Shown here in pieces: positions 22,532-34,573 of a stretch of 64,000 bases of DNA. The stretch is from Pyrenophora tritici-repentis. Taxonomy: Eukaryota; Ascomycota; Dothideomycetes; Pleosporales; Pleosporaceae. The translations under genes and the position numbers were made by a program. Below the pieces are notes generated by a model that was given only the letters and a program-made list of their open reading frames with translations, had not been told where the DNA came from and searched no databases. The first letter of the stretch is position 1, and every line of letters begins with the position of its first letter. The stretch lies in the NCBI RefSeq assembly GCF_003171515.1, contig NC_089390.1:1674001-1738000 (forward strand). The letters are read 5' to 3'.

Positions 22532-25500
22532 CTATAGTTCGTCCTTGACAGCTTGGGTGGCCTGAGTAGCTGCGCTGGAGAGGCTGCTGGCGGCCTTTTC
22601 TGCACCTTCAGAGGCGGCGGCGTACATCTCCGCAATACGGCTGTTAGCAGCAGCTACCGCGTCTGCAATTCGGCTGTTGGCACTTTCCATGGCGCCTTGT
22701 TCTGGGCCGTAAACGGCGGAGCTGGCCGCTGACGATATGTAGGCCGCGTTTTCGCCCATGGCAGATGAGATTGAGTTGTAGACACCACCGGCACCGCTTG
22801 TAGCAGACGCAACATAATCTGCGGCGGTAGGCGTACCGAAAATGGCGGCGCTGATAGCAGCCTGTGCAGATATGGCGGCGGATGAGAAGCTGTCCTGAGC
22901 TGCTTGAGTCCCATATAGCTTCTCACTCACTTGAGATTGGATAGATGAGTATGCACTTGCCACAGACTCGCTCGCTTGCTCGGCAGCACCCTTGGGAGTT
23001 CCATAAAGGGCGATAGATGCACTTTCAACGGCCATGTCCAAGGATGCACTAGCCTGGCTCATAACGTCTTCAATCATAGCTGGGGGCGTGAAGACAGCAC
23101 TAACCACAGACGAAGCCGAGGCGTAAGCATCAGCAGCTGCGTCAGTCACTGCGTCGTAGCCGTCGCCAGCGTAAGAGCTGGCAGCGTGCATACCCTCGCT
23201 TGCATAAGATTGCGCGGATGCCATGGCTGCAGGGAGAGCCGTGGAGTATGCGGATGCGAAGCGGTTCATGACACTCTCGGTGAAGTCTGGTTCCTTGCCA
23301 ACAACAAGCTCGGAGATGAGAGCCTGAACCGCAGCATACTGTTGAGCAGCCGCTGCAGTAGCCTGGGCACCATATGCGCCTGCTTGAGAGTAGGCCGACG
23401 CTGCCCACGGCGTGGGCTGGCCGTAGACTTGGTTACTCGCTTGTGAAATGAGCGCTTCCCAGTTCTGGCTTGCCTGAGAGGCGACGGACTCAGTCCACGG
23501 GGTTTCAGAACCAACAACACCAGAGCTGACCTGAGAGGCAGCAGATTGCGCAGCAGCTTGGGCGTTGGCAGCGGCTGATTGCGCCGATCCGGAGACTACG
23601 GATGCCGCAGAAGCAGCAGAAGCAGACGCAACAGAGGCCAAAGACTCAATGGTACCTTGTTCGTGTCCATAGACAGCGCTCGAAGCAGCACCGAGAAACT
23701 CAGAGTACCGGGCATGCGCAAGGCCGATAGCTTCGTAGTATTGTCGGCGAGCGCCATCAGCGACACCAGTGGACTGAGGTGAGAATTGAGAGGAAGCCTG
23801 GCTCAGACCTTCTGCGAGTCGAGAAGATGCAATGGACGAGACCGACTCGAAGTACCCTTGGGTAGGACGAGCAGCATAGCTTTTCACTGACTCAGTGTAC
23901 TGCATAGCATTCACCAAGCGTTCGCTGGCAGCAGCGACGGAATCCGAATAAGCCTTTTCGAAATACGAGAGCATGGTCTTATGAGCAGGTTGCGGCTCAC
24001 CAGAAACTAGGAGAGACAACTGTGCCTTGGCGTTCTCAAGCTGTTCACTGGCGACGCGTACAGCATCGTTGTAACGCGAGTTTGCTTCGATCTGGATGGT
24101 TTGAACGATTGCAGTAGGTGTTGGTGTACCGAAGATGGCGTATGATGCCGCAGTCACAGCTTGAGCGTATTTTTCGGCTGCGACGCTGGTGGCACTCTCA
24201 ACAGCTGCTTGCTCGGTTCCGTACAACACACTCGATGCAGCGGCAAGTGCCTTTGCGTACTGTTCGCTTGCGATCGAGGATGCCGATTTGACGCTACCCT
24301 GTGTCTTTGTAGGGCCCAAAAGCGCTTCGCTGACAGCTCTGCTCATCTCAGCAGCTCGGTCTCCAGCGCCTGCTAGCACCTCCTGCACTTTACCAGAGTA
24401 TGTGTCGTCGTCATCTTCATCGTCCAGGGGTTGGTCAAAGACAACTTGCTTAGCCTCGGCGAGGATTTGCGCATTGGCTCCACCAAACACTTTCTTGGGG
24501 GCATTATAGACCTCAGTCGCCGTTGCAGCGGTGTCATCAACCACCTCAGACGCTTTAGAGGAGGCTTGAGAAAGCACGCTCTCAGAAGGAAGTGTATCTT
24601 GAATAGCCTCAGAAGCTTGAGATGAGACCTGTGATGCTGCTTCCTCAACAGAGGATGTGACACTCTCTGCAAGTGGGGTTTCGCTACCTACAACGACTTC
24701 AGAAGCCTGAGATGAAGCAGCGGAAGCGGCGTTACTGATGGAAGAGGCGACACTTTCGGTAAGCGCTGTTGAACTACCCTGTACAGCTTCGGATGCCTGG
24801 GAAGAGACCTCAGCGTATGCCTCTTCGGCAGAGGAGGCGACGCTCTCGGTAACGGGTGTAGAACTACCCTGGATAGCCTCGGAAATTTGAGATGAGACAT
24901 CTCCAACATTCTCGATGACCTGCTGAGCAGCTTTGCGAATGCGGGGAGCAAAGGCCTTGTCAGAAAAGTCATCGGTAGCATCGCCTGCCCAGATCTTCGA
25001 CTTGGAGACGTCCTTCAACCGTACCAATTCAGAAACCATGTTCGAAGCGATAGCCATGGCCTTGTCTTCAAGCTTTCGGGCCTCTTCATGGGCGATGCGT
25101 AGGCCATCGTGCCTTGAGCCGACAGCCTCGACTTCAGCCTGCCACTCTTCAAGTGTGTTCCTGAGCTTATGGTAGTTTTGCCAGTCTTGATATGTGACGC
25201 CATCGGTCCAAGCCTATGGTGGTTAGCAGAGCTCGGAAAATAGAATCATTTGTAGATAAGCATACCCATCGCATGCCAACTTCTTGAAGGCCGAGACTGT
25301 GGATCTTTTCAAGAACCTCAACGGTGCTCCTGACAGCAGCTTGTACCAGGGAATCGATCTCTTCCTCATAGGATGCCTTCCAAGCACGAATATCCTGTGC
25401 CCGCTCCTTGACAGTGAGGCCGAGCTCGCGGGTCTTGACACTGCATTTCTCGTGTGCAGCCTCTAGCTCTGCTTCTGAAGCGTCTTCGGGGAGCGCAGCG

Positions 25501-26810
25501 ACGGTCTTCTTGATGAACTTCTTGAGCTTAGCGATAGTGGCGTCTGCAGTCTCTTCAAGCTTGACTAGCAAAGCCTTGCCATGTCCGTTGACTGCGTTGT
25601 CAATTTGTCGCTTGGTGATGTCAGCTACTCGTGTCTCCAGGTCTTCAGCGCCCTTGTCTGCCGCTGTTGCGAACTTGGTCTGCCAGTCACGTAGATCTTG
25701 GTTGAGCTTCTCTTGCAGCTCGGCGCCGGTCAGTTTGGGCTTTTCAGGGCTGACTTGGGCTGGAGCATGATCGTTTGAAGCTGTGCTAGCTGATTCACTA
25801 CCGAAGAAGTCGTCAAGAACACCCCAACCAGAGCCTCCAGTAGAGCTGGGGGATGCAACAGAGGCAGAGGAGCTTGCAACGGTGGGAGTATGCTTGAGTG
25901 ACTCTGATGAAAGAGCGGTCTGAGATTCGACAGCAGACATGACAGATTCGACCTTTTGCTGGTTCTTGTAACGGCCCAGTCTTTCGGAGATACGAACCAA
26001 TTGAGGCTCAACGTTGTCTCCATACAGCACTCGTAGTTGAGGCCAAACACTACGAAGGAAGAAGGCCCACGTAGCGTCTTTTGCAGTATGGACGTGAGGG
26101 TAGACAACATGGACGAGGACATGGTGGCCGTATGCGTGTCCCTTTCTTAGGTAGGGCAGGGAACGCTCGTAAGCTGGTAGCAGGGTAAGATGGTAAATCT
26201 CCTCGGAGCTTGCCTTGAGGTCGTTGTAGTAAGGGGCGGCGGCGTGGGTCGCCTTGTCGACATGTTGGCTGAGATGTTGGTTGTACTGTGCCTTGACTTG
26301 GTCCTGTGCTTTCAGCAGCTGGGGCCGGACAGTCTTGTGGTACTCGGCCTCTGCATATTGCTTGGCCTGCTCGACGCGGTGTGCACCATATGTTTCGTAC
26401 TTTTCCTGGGCGAATGTCACAACAGGTGTGGTGTAGGGCTTGACCTTGTCAATTTGCGGGGCAACGTATGTCTCGTAGTATGGGTCAAGGTAGGGTGCGG
26501 CGTAGGAACGGGTCTGTAGATAGGGCTTGCACACGCGTGGAGACTCGTCATTCAGCTGAGTGAGCGAGTCGGGACACCGGAAGATGAAGGTGACGATGAG
26601 ATACCAGGTGGTGAACCTCGCAATCATGCTTGTGAGGGCGCCTGTGAAACTTGGTCGGGGCCGTTGCGAGCGTCTCGACCGCGTCGTCAGTTGCGTCTTT
26701 TCTGTGTGGCCATTTGATTTTCCGCTGCTACTGCCGTTGGTAGAGCCATTGGCACTGCCGCTGGGCGAGTTTTTGGACTTTTTTGCCCTTCCGTTGGCTG
26801 GGCCGGCCAT
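22532..26810 (-). CDS. Large Ala/Ser-rich repeat protein with N-terminal membrane segment; function unknown
   Basis: Two exons, 25266-26810 and 22532-25213, with a 52-bp GT..AG intron; 1408 aa. Residues 1-55 are Gly/Ser/Asn/Lys rich. A hydrophobic stretch near residues 58-75 (MIARFTTWYLIVTFIF) looks like a single membrane anchor. A Tyr/Pro-rich region (YAAPYLDPYYETYVAPQIDK) with helical repeats follows, then coiled-coil-like sequence rich in Lys/Glu/Ala. The last 800 residues are degenerate repeats built on SSQASEAVQGSS and SAVYGPEQGAMESA types, low in aromatics apart from a recurring YG. As I recall, relatives in Pleosporales and Eurotiales carry the doubtful label 'transcription factor hoxa13'; I see no homeodomain. 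The repeats resemble amphipathic, apolipoprotein- or LEA-like helices, but this is inference. ATG at 26810 has good spacing and no earlier in-frame ATG was evident. Confidence 0.82.
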
Positions 26811-27866
26811 GGTCGCGTGTGTGCCGGGCGATGGAGCGGTGACGCTACGTAGATTGTCGCCTTCTGTGACGTCGAGTTAGCGATACTTGGCAGACCCACT
26901 GACAACTCTAGACATACAAAATGAAGCAAAGGGCCCGTGGCTTCTGGGGGAATGAGAAAGGAAAAATGGTGGTGATGGTTGCTTGAAGCAACTTGCTTGT
27001 TGCTTGTTAGCGTTGAGGGCACAACCGAGCTGCAGCAGTGATGTAATTGCACGTGCGGACGCGGGAAGGCCTACAAGGACGGGACGTGAGATCAGGATTC
27101 AGGATTTGGAAGTGCGATAAAGCGTTGGTGGGCTCTGTCACGACTACGCGATAGACGCTGGCAGGTGTAGTTGGTTAGCACGCAAGCGACAGCTGGCACG
27201 GGCGGAGTGCAGGTGCAGCTCAGGGTGCAGTTTCTAGTTTCTACATGCAGGAGAGGAGCCGGCGCAGTGCCTCAGAAAGCCCCTGCTGGTGGTATCTGGG
27301 TCTGGGGTGCCTCGCAGACATGACATTGCCCTGTTGTGCTCTGCTCCCCTCTGCTACTGCAACTCTGCAACGCCGATCAATTGTTGGAAAACAAGCGGGT
27401 GAGCATGTGAAAACCGCGACCAAGAGTTCACCCAAGCAACAAGGCTGGGCGGGCATCATTCATTCTACATTGGCACTAAACTGTCTAGCCCGTCCAGTTG
27501 CCGTCCTGGGGTGTCGGGGGCCAGGGTCACGGCCGGACGGCGCCAAGACCGGTAGACTTGAGTGCATGTGTGTGTGTCGTCAACCGTGGTCCGCCATCAC
27601 CACAACTACCCAAGCCTTCCATCTTTGCCCGGTACCCTAGGCCAGACACCCTGCATATCCATAACATAACCATACACACAGACTTTCACTCGTCCCACAA
27701 CTCACACCAGGGTCCCCACGCGACGCCCCCGTATCCGTTCCGTCATTTTGCTCCCCAATGACTACTTGAGCCCTTGCTTTGTGGCTCCTGTCACCCACAA
27801 CGCCCACGTCTCTTCACTTCAGCCTTTAATACTGCCTTTGTATACTTTTAATCCTACCCTACCAAA
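26811..27866. promoter_or_regulatory. Divergent intergenic region (shared promoter space)
   Basis: About 1.06 kb separates two divergently transcribed genes. The last 250 bp before 27867 are C/T-rich on the plus strand, typical of a fungal leader. No binding site can be assigned with confidence and no open frame is convincing. Confidence 0.4.
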
Positions 27867-30800
27867 ATGGCCAACAACGCTGGGCCTCTGATTGTGGGGC
27901 CACTCGACACGTCCATGGCCGCCACCCCACTGCCGGACTCCAGAGCAGTCGATAGAGACGACGCCGATACGTGCCGGATATGTCGGGGAGAGGGCACCAC
28001 CGAAGAGCCCCTGTTCTTCCCGTGCAAGTGCAGCGGCAGTATAAAATACGTTCACCAGGAATGTTTGATGGAGTGGCTGTCGCATACTCAGAAGAAGCAC
28101 TGCGAACTGTGCAAGACATCGTTCCGCTTCACCAAGCTCTATCACCCCGGCATGCCCAACCGCATTCCCACAGCCATATTCCTGCGCCGTGCTGCCCTCC
28201 ATGTCTTCAACATGTTTGTGACATGGTGTCGGGGTGTCCTGGTGGGCGCTGTGTGGCTCTTCCTTCTGCCATGGTGCATGCGCGTTGTATGGCGCAGCTT
28301 GTTCTGGGTCGGCGACGGTGGCTGGTCACAGGATATCTTTACTGATGTGACAGAGTCGCCCGAAATGCGAACCGTGTCCCCATCCGAACTCAGTACCATT
28401 CGCAACGCGACCACATACCCATCAACTCCGACGAGCGCAATCTCCACAACATACATCCCAAATAATACAACCGCCGATGGGTCCATCATCTGGGCTTTTA
28501 CCAAACAATACTTGTACAATGTCGCATACCCTTTCCTCCAGCTCGCGCAAATCGACAGGCCCAGCTACGTGTACATCAACTCCACCTCGACTAACTCGAC
28601 TTCGCAACCTCTTGGCATTCGCAGCCCGTCCCTACTTTCTGACGTCCCCTTTTTCAACTGGTTCCACTCCCCCGCTGCCAATCGCTTCATTGTCGACGTG
28701 ATAGAAGGGCAAATCATTACACTGCTCGTGGTAGTCGCGTTCATCCTGGTATTTCTCATTCGAGAATGGGTAGTCCAGCAACAACCCGTAATCAACATGG
28801 TTGCTCTTGGCGATAATGTTGCTGCGCAGCGGGCAGCAGCTCTAGAAGAGGAGGTTCAGGTGGAAAACATTGCAGTCGACGAGGACGAGCTCGACGACGC
28901 TCTAGACGTTCTGGACGCTGAGGTCGCCCAGGCGGCGCACGAAAACGAGCCCGAGGATGCTCACGAGGATGAGTTGCCTATACCCGAGGAAGCCTACGAA
29001 TTGGACGCGCCCGAACCCACGATACGCCGCGTTCGCCGATCTTCCTCGCTTCGGCGAGAACGCGACGAGATAGTTCGAAGAATAGTACATGAGGGTCTGA
29101 CTGATGATGTCAGATCATTGATACAACCGGGGCCCGCCGATGACAATGCCAACGCTTTGCCTCAAGTTAACGGCCCTTCCCCCACTTTCGCAGACTCCCT
29201 TCTGCTGGCAATGAGGGCTGGAGACCCCTCGCCCGAAGAAGACGACAGGGGTGAAGGTAGTAGCTCACTTTTCCCCACCCGTACGTCTTCCCTTCCACGA
29301 CCATCAAGCTCCGCACCGGATGCGCATGATTCAGATTCGTCGGCCTCCTCCCATAGGCCAAACATGCCCGCACGCGATCGATCCTTCATTGCCACCGAGA
29401 TACGTCGCAGCTTGGAAGAAGGTAATACATGGTCGTTTGAAAATGTACCCCAACCACCAGAGGCGAATGAAGCAAGGTCCGATAACGTGCCCAACTCCTG
29501 GGAAGACGATACCGAAGACCGGCAACCTAGGCAAGAGCACGACGTTTTGTCCGATCAGGAACGGGACAGTGAGCACAGTAGTGGAAGCTGGCAGCAGATT
29601 TCCGAGGTTGTAGACGATGACTCCGACCAAGCGCTGGAAGGAGAACATACACACGACAAAGGAAAAGCCAAGGTTGTTGACGCGAATGAAGATTCTGAGC
29701 ATGAAACTGCATCATCGGCGGATAGCAGTTCTGCCATTGTGGATAATATCATCACAGTCGATACTACCATTGAAGTGGACAGCACCGATAGCCGACCTCG
29801 ACAAGATGAAGGCCCTCACGATGAGCAGGCCGATCCTGCAGAAGGTCAGGGAAACGTAAATGAGCCTCCTGCAACTGCAGACCAAGCCCAGCCAGCAGAG
29901 CCTCAAGCCCAAGGAAATCCAATGAACGTGGTATTAGATTGGATGTTTGGAGATGTGGCACCAGCGACACAGACAGCCGACGAAGGTGCTAATGATGAGC
30001 ACATCGTTCGCGACCTAGCCGACGAGGCGCCTTTTGTTCCATTTTTGGGAAATGAGATCCGAGATCACGGCAATGCTCCCGCACAGGATCCTGAAGTAGC
30101 CGCTGCTGCAGCACAGGCTGGTATCGATGTTAATGACCAGGACGCCATTGAAGATGCAGAAGATCTCGAGGGAATACTGGAGCTCATCGGCATGCAAGGC
30201 CCAATCGTCGGTCTCTTCCAGAACGCTCTATTCAGTGCGGTGCTGATATCTGCTACGCTGGCTTGCGCAGTGTGGATTCCCTATCTTTGGGGGAAAGTAG
30301 TCATTCTCTTTATGGGAAGTCCCATTTCCCTATTGATCAAGCTGCCCCTGCAAGTGGTCGCCACCGTAACCGACTTTATCGTAGACGCTACTCTCTTTGT
30401 GATAGCTGGCGCGACATACTGGAGTTCCTACGCCATCTCGACGTTGGTCAGACTATGCTCCTGGGGCAAGCTTTCAGAAACCATAGATGGTCCACTCCGC
30501 GCTGTGTCCGCGCCAGCTTTCTCCCTTGCGGAGAGTGCCATGATTCGTATCGGGAAAATGATCATGGAGTCGCCTTTGTCGCCTCGGCCTGACTACTTTG
30601 GGCTCTCAGTAAACGCGCACGCCTCACTGCGAAGTCTGCAAAATGCAACGTCGTTTGCCTTGAATGAGACAGGTAACTTTGCGAATGCCGTCATCGAAGA
30701 AATATCGGCAGACTCACCACCCAGGCTCGTGTTGAGGATTCTCAGCCACCTGCCGTCTCTAATCCAAAACACGTATACTCTTGTGCACGGTCGGTGCTGC

Positions 30801-32747
30801 GCCTTGCTTTCCTGGCTTTGGACCTCGAAATCCTACAAGATTACCTTTGATCTAGATCTAGGCCGCAACACTACTGCTGCATACACTGCTATGGAACGCT
30901 GGACTGCGAGCGATCGCTTGATTGCAATTCTCGCTGGCTACGGGTTCTTCGCCTTAGCTGGTGCCGTGTATCTTAGGCGCGGAGCTCCTTTCAGCTCGTC
31001 ACAACAGGGTCAAAAGATCGAACGCATCATCTCCGAAATCCTACAGCAAGCTGGCGGTGTATTGAAGGTCATCTTGATCATCAGCATCGAGATGCTGGCG
31101 TTTCCACTGTACTGTGGTCTACTTCTCGACCTTGCTATGCTGCCACTTTTCAAGAACGCCACATTATACACAAGGTGGCAATTTGCTGTACAAAGTCCCT
31201 GGACCTCTGGTTTTGTACATTGGTTCGTTGGCACTTGCTACATGTTCCACTTCGCACTATTTGTGTCCATGTGTCGCAAGATTATGCGCAAGGGCGTTCT
31301 CTACTTCATTCGCGACCCAGACGACCCAACCTTCCATCCAGTAAGAGATGTTCTGGAACGTAGCGTGACTACACAACTTCGCAAGATAGCCTTTAGCGCG
31401 CTTGTATACGGTGCACTTGTCATCGTGTGCCTTGGCGGAGTAGTATGGAGCCTGAGCCGGGCGACTTCAAATGTGCTACCGATCCACTGGACGACCGAAG
31501 CGCCATCACTTGAGTTTCCACTCGACCTATTGTTCTATAACTTCCTCACCCCGGTAATTATCAAGTTCTATAAGCCCAGCGAGGGTCTACACGCCGTCTA
31601 CAAGTGGTGTTTTCAAAAATGCGCAGGCTTTCTTCGTTTGTCGAACTTTCTCTTTGGCGACAAGGTCCCAGAACAAGAAGGCAGCGATGGCAGATATGTT
31701 CGGGCCCCGGCATCAGACCAAGCCCGCATTCCAAAGGGTCAGCCTGTCTTTGTCGAGGTTGACAAGGACAATGTGCGAAAAGACGGACAGACAGAAGGTG
31801 GGGTGCACAACTCGGACCTCGTCTCCATGGTCTTCATACCGCCATGGTTCCGTGTCCGCATCTTCTGCTTTGTCGTAACAATATGGATCTTCATGGGTCT
31901 ATCCGGCGTCAGCGTAACAATTCTCCCCCTGCTCTTCGGTCGCTACCTCTTCTCGCTCTTCCTCCCCCCAACCGTCGAGATGAACGATATCCACGCCTTT
32001 TCCCTCGGCATCTATACCCTCGCCAGCATTGGCTACTCCACCTACCACGCCACCAAATTCATCTCCTCGCTCAACAGACCTGTCCCTGACCCCATGTCTA
32101 CGCTCCAAACCATTGCCGCAACAACTTCTCGCATCGGCGGCCGCTTCATTCGCTTCTCTTTCGTTTGGGCCAGCCTCGTCTTCGCCGTCCCCTTCCTCTT
32201 CGCCGTTCTCCTCGAACTCTACTTCCTCATGCCCCTCCATGCCTACCTCGGTCCAAAGGAACCCCACGTCGTCCACCTCATCCAAGACTGGACCCTCGGC
32301 TTCCTTTACTCCCGCCTCGCCGCCAGAGTCGTCTTTGCAAATCGTAACTCGCGTCCTGCTCGCGCCTTCCGCGCCGTCGTCCGCGACGGCTATCTCTACC
32401 CCAATGCGCGCATCGCGACACGCTGTTTCCTCCTACCCGTCCTGGCTCTCTTTTTGGTAGCCATTGCTATTCCGAGCAGTCTGGCGTTTGTCATGAGTCG
32501 CACGCTTTATCTTGGTGCAACCAAGGCGACGAAGAATATGGTTTGGCGCTTTAGCTTCCCGGCTGTGGGGTGCAGTTTAGTGCTCATGTGGGCTTCGTCT
32601 GCTTTGGTAAGGTTGTTGGTGCGTTGGAGACTGGTTGTGCGCGATGAGGTTTATCTTATCGGGGAGAGATTGCATAATTTTGGGGAGAAGAGGATGGCTG
32701 CTAGGGAGGAGGTGGCGGCGGGTGGTGAGGGTAAGGGGTCGTTGTGA
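27867..32747 (+). CDS. ssm4: SSM4/Doa10-type RING-CH E3 ubiquitin ligase of the ER membrane
   Basis: A single uninterrupted frame of 1626 aa. The RING-CH finger lies at residues 36-82 with the C4HC3 ligands visible: C36, C39, C53, C55, H63, C66, C79, C82 (motifs TCRICRGEG, FPCKCSGSIKYVHQECLMEW, HCELCKTSF). Hydrophobic membrane segments follow near residues 120-150 and 275-300. A long acidic, Ser-rich cytosolic loop spans about 310-760, and many further membrane segments to about residue 1600 fit the roughly 14-span topology of the family. Yeast Doa10/Ssm4 and human MARCHF6 ubiquitinate misfolded ER-membrane, cytosolic and nuclear proteins and sterol-synthesis enzymes with Ubc6/Ubc7. The length is in the family range (yeast 1319 aa), with an expanded loop. 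The start is supported by the closely following finger. Confidence 0.93.
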   Translation: MANNAGPLIVGPLDTSMAATPLPDSRAVDRDDADTCRICRGEGTTEEPLFFPCKCSGSIKYVHQECLMEWLSHTQKKHCELCKTSFRFTKLYHPGMPNRIPTAIFLRRAALHVFNMFVTWCRGVLVGAVWLFLLPWCMRVVWRSLFWVGDGGWSQDIFTDVTESPEMRTVSPSELSTIRNATTYPSTPTSAISTTYIPNNTTADGSIIWAFTKQYLYNVAYPFLQLAQIDRPSYVYINSTSTNSTSQPLGIRSPSLLSDVPFFNWFHSPAANRFIVDVIEGQIITLLVVVAFILVFLIREWVVQQQPVINMVALGDNVAAQRAAALEEEVQVENIAVDEDELDDALDVLDAEVAQAAHENEPEDAHEDELPIPEEAYELDAPEPTIRRVRRSSSLRRERDEIVRRIVHEGLTDDVRSLIQPGPADDNANALPQVNGPSPTFADSLLLAMRAGDPSPEEDDRGEGSSSLFPTRTSSLPRPSSSAPDAHDSDSSASSHRPNMPARDRSFIATEIRRSLEEGNTWSFENVPQPPEANEARSDNVPNSWEDDTEDRQPRQEHDVLSDQERDSEHSSGSWQQISEVVDDDSDQALEGEHTHDKGKAKVVDANEDSEHETASSADSSSAIVDNIITVDTTIEVDSTDSRPRQDEGPHDEQADPAEGQGNVNEPPATADQAQPAEPQAQGNPMNVVLDWMFGDVAPATQTADEGANDEHIVRDLADEAPFVPFLGNEIRDHGNAPAQDPEVAAAAAQAGIDVNDQDAIEDAEDLEGILELIGMQGPIVGLFQNALFSAVLISATLACAVWIPYLWGKVVILFMGSPISLLIKLPLQVVATVTDFIVDATLFVIAGATYWSSYAISTLVRLCSWGKLSETIDGPLRAVSAPAFSLAESAMIRIGKMIMESPLSPRPDYFGLSVNAHASLRSLQNATSFALNETGNFANAVIEEISADSPPRLVLRILSHLPSLIQNTYTLVHGRCCALLSWLWTSKSYKITFDLDLGRNTTAAYTAMERWTASDRLIAILAGYGFFALAGAVYLRRGAPFSSSQQGQKIERIISEILQQAGGVLKVILIISIEMLAFPLYCGLLLDLAMLPLFKNATLYTRWQFAVQSPWTSGFVHWFVGTCYMFHFALFVSMCRKIMRKGVLYFIRDPDDPTFHPVRDVLERSVTTQLRKIAFSALVYGALVIVCLGGVVWSLSRATSNVLPIHWTTEAPSLEFPLDLLFYNFLTPVIIKFYKPSEGLHAVYKWCFQKCAGFLRLSNFLFGDKVPEQEGSDGRYVRAPASDQARIPKGQPVFVEVDKDNVRKDGQTEGGVHNSDLVSMVFIPPWFRVRIFCFVVTIWIFMGLSGVSVTILPLLFGRYLFSLFLPPTVEMNDIHAFSLGIYTLASIGYSTYHATKFISSLNRPVPDPMSTLQTIAATTSRIGGRFIRFSFVWASLVFAVPFLFAVLLELYFLMPLHAYLGPKEPHVVHLIQDWTLGFLYSRLAARVVFANRNSRPARAFRAVVRDGYLYPNARIATRCFLLPVLALFLVAIAIPSSLAFVMSRTLYLGATKATKNMVWRFSFPAVGCSLVLMWASSALVRLLVRWRLVVRDEVYLIGERLHNFGEKRMAAREEVAAGGEGKGSL

Positions 32748-33364
32748 GTCTGTGTGATGTGGGATTATGGGTTGTTCTTTGCTATGTTTCTTTGGAACGA
32801 GTATTATCTTAGAGGATCGCATCCATATATGTATTAGCTGTGATCATTCTTTCAGCCCTGTTTCTTCTTTTCTCTGGGCTGAAAGGGTTTCTCTTGAAAT
32901 ACCCTAGATACAATAAACGTCACTATCAGTGATCTGTTTCTCTTGTGCATGTCTTTAAGTGTCCAGAAAATCGTCTTCTACTTCTAGGCAAGGATAATGC
33001 AGGGGTCAAAACAGAGGAGAGGGAGAAAAGGGGGTATTATACAAGGCGGGTGTACCATGGAAATACCACCATCACTAGAATAAAAAGCATCTGCATCTGC
33101 GACCCATATCATGGCCTCTTGTTGGGAAAACGCTTATATCTAAGGACCAAGCCTTGATGTGTAGAAGAAACACTCGTGGAGCTAGAATCCAGTACATTAA
33201 TTTTCCCATGTGCCCATGTCCATCAGAATTCATGTCATGCCGAAATCAGGTCTAGAACCCGTTTTTCCTGTCTCTCCTGTCGTACCTGCCCTTATACGCG
33301 TCCAATCTACCCATCCCCTATGATACCAAGGTCCAATGTACCATGGATGCTATATACGTCAAAA
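32748..33364. other. Convergent intergenic region
   Basis: Lies between the 3' ends of the SSM4-like gene and the minus-strand acidic-protein gene, so it should hold both 3' UTRs and terminators. AATAAA-like sequence occurs near 32911 (plus). No gene seen. Confidence 0.45.
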
Positions 33365-34573
33365 TTAACGAAGTCTCGCACTTGACCTAGTCGCCGGTTT
33401 CTCCGCCTTTTCCGGTTTCGCAGCCTTCGCCAGACTAGCCTCGGTTGGTTTGTCGAAACTCCTCGTCACCCTCTTCTTTATCTGCTTTGACCCTGTTTCT
33501 TCGTCTAGCTGCTGTTCTGCTTTGCGTTTGAGGGTGTGTTTGGGCGGTCGATCAACTGCGGTTTGTTCGTCACCAGCCCGGTCGACCGTGTCCCGTTCGT
33601 CCACACCACCATCACGCTCGAGCATCTTCTCCTGTGGTCCGGTGTCGTCTTCATCACCGTCGTCGCCTTGGACTGGTTGTTCGTCCTTGCCACCGTTACG
33701 CTGCCGCGCCACCCACTCCAGCATCTTCTCCTCGGCCTCGGTATCATCTTCGTCATCGTCGCCGCCTTGCAACATGGCATCCGCCATCTCGCCTGCAATG
33801 TCGTCGCCGGCATCTTGGTCGCTCATCATGCGTAGTGCGTACTCGAGGAGTTGGTTGTGATCCATGTTGCTCAGGGGACCGCCGGCGGCCGCGAGTTGAC
33901 GTTGGAGTGCTGCCATGAGTGTGTCTTTATCGATGGATGGTTCTTCGTCCATGGCGACGTCTTCACCTTCCTCGATTTCATCTCCGACATGGTCGTCGTC
34001 ATCGTACGGCGGCGAGGCGGGCTCAGTGACAAAAGCCATCCTCCCCTTTCCCTTGTCCAAACGTGAAGACTCTGCGCCGGGCGGGCTGGGTGGTGAGGCT
34101 TTCGCCCACTCGGGTATGTGTGCGAGTTTCTCGCGCCAGTTCTTGAAGAGAGCGTATGGTTGGGCGTTTTCTTCTAGCATTTTGGGTTTTGCGCCGCGGT
34201 CGGCTTGTGAACGCCATACTATGGGTGAATGGGCTACTACTGCCGTCGGCTCTGTCTGCGCGCTGTCACGTTTTGTGGTTCTTCTCTTCGTGGCTGGGAG
34301 ACTCTTGACACCTCGCTTCCTCTTCATGCCAGCTTTTGCGCCCTTGACGTCGTGGGCTTGGAACGTGGCGTCGTCGTAGCCGTCCGAGGCGTACTCGAGG
34401 TCGTTGAAGTAGTCGAATCGGTCCCAGTCTTCCTCTGCATCCTCATCGCCGCAGGTTGCGGGTGGAGGAGATGCTACGGCGTGCTCTGCTAGATCATCGG
34501 CTGCCATGTATTCATCTTCGACGTAGAAGAAGTCGGCCTCGTAATCATCGTATTCGTCTTCGTAGTCGCTCAT
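33365..34573 (-). CDS. Acidic, probably nuclear protein of unknown function
   Basis: 402 aa in one exon. The N-terminus is extremely acidic and Tyr-rich (MSDYEDEYDDYEADFFYVED), followed by a basic stretch with MKRKRG and KRRTTKR that could be a nuclear localisation signal. A conserved-looking core PYALFKNWREKLAHIPEWAK comes next, then a second acidic region. The acidic region holds an internal duplication: GDDDEDDTEAEEKMLE and GDDGDEDDTGPQEKMLE, about 30 residues apart. The C-terminus is Lys/Arg rich. The charge pattern resembles chromatin or ribosome-biogenesis factors, but no family is recognised. Start at 34573 is supported by the divergent promoter region. Confidence 0.75.
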   Translation of the reverse strand: MSDYEDEYDDYEADFFYVEDEYMAADDLAEHAVASPPPATCGDEDAEEDWDRFDYFNDLEYASDGYDDATFQAHDVKGAKAGMKRKRGVKSLPATKRRTTKRDSAQTEPTAVVAHSPIVWRSQADRGAKPKMLEENAQPYALFKNWREKLAHIPEWAKASPPSPPGAESSRLDKGKGRMAFVTEPASPPYDDDDHVGDEIEEGEDVAMDEEPSIDKDTLMAALQRQLAAAGGPLSNMDHNQLLEYALRMMSDQDAGDDIAGEMADAMLQGGDDDEDDTEAEEKMLEWVARQRNGGKDEQPVQGDDGDEDDTGPQEKMLERDGGVDERDTVDRAGDEQTAVDRPPKHTLKRKAEQQLDEETGSKQIKKRVTRSFDKPTEASLAKAAKPEKAEKPATRSSARLR

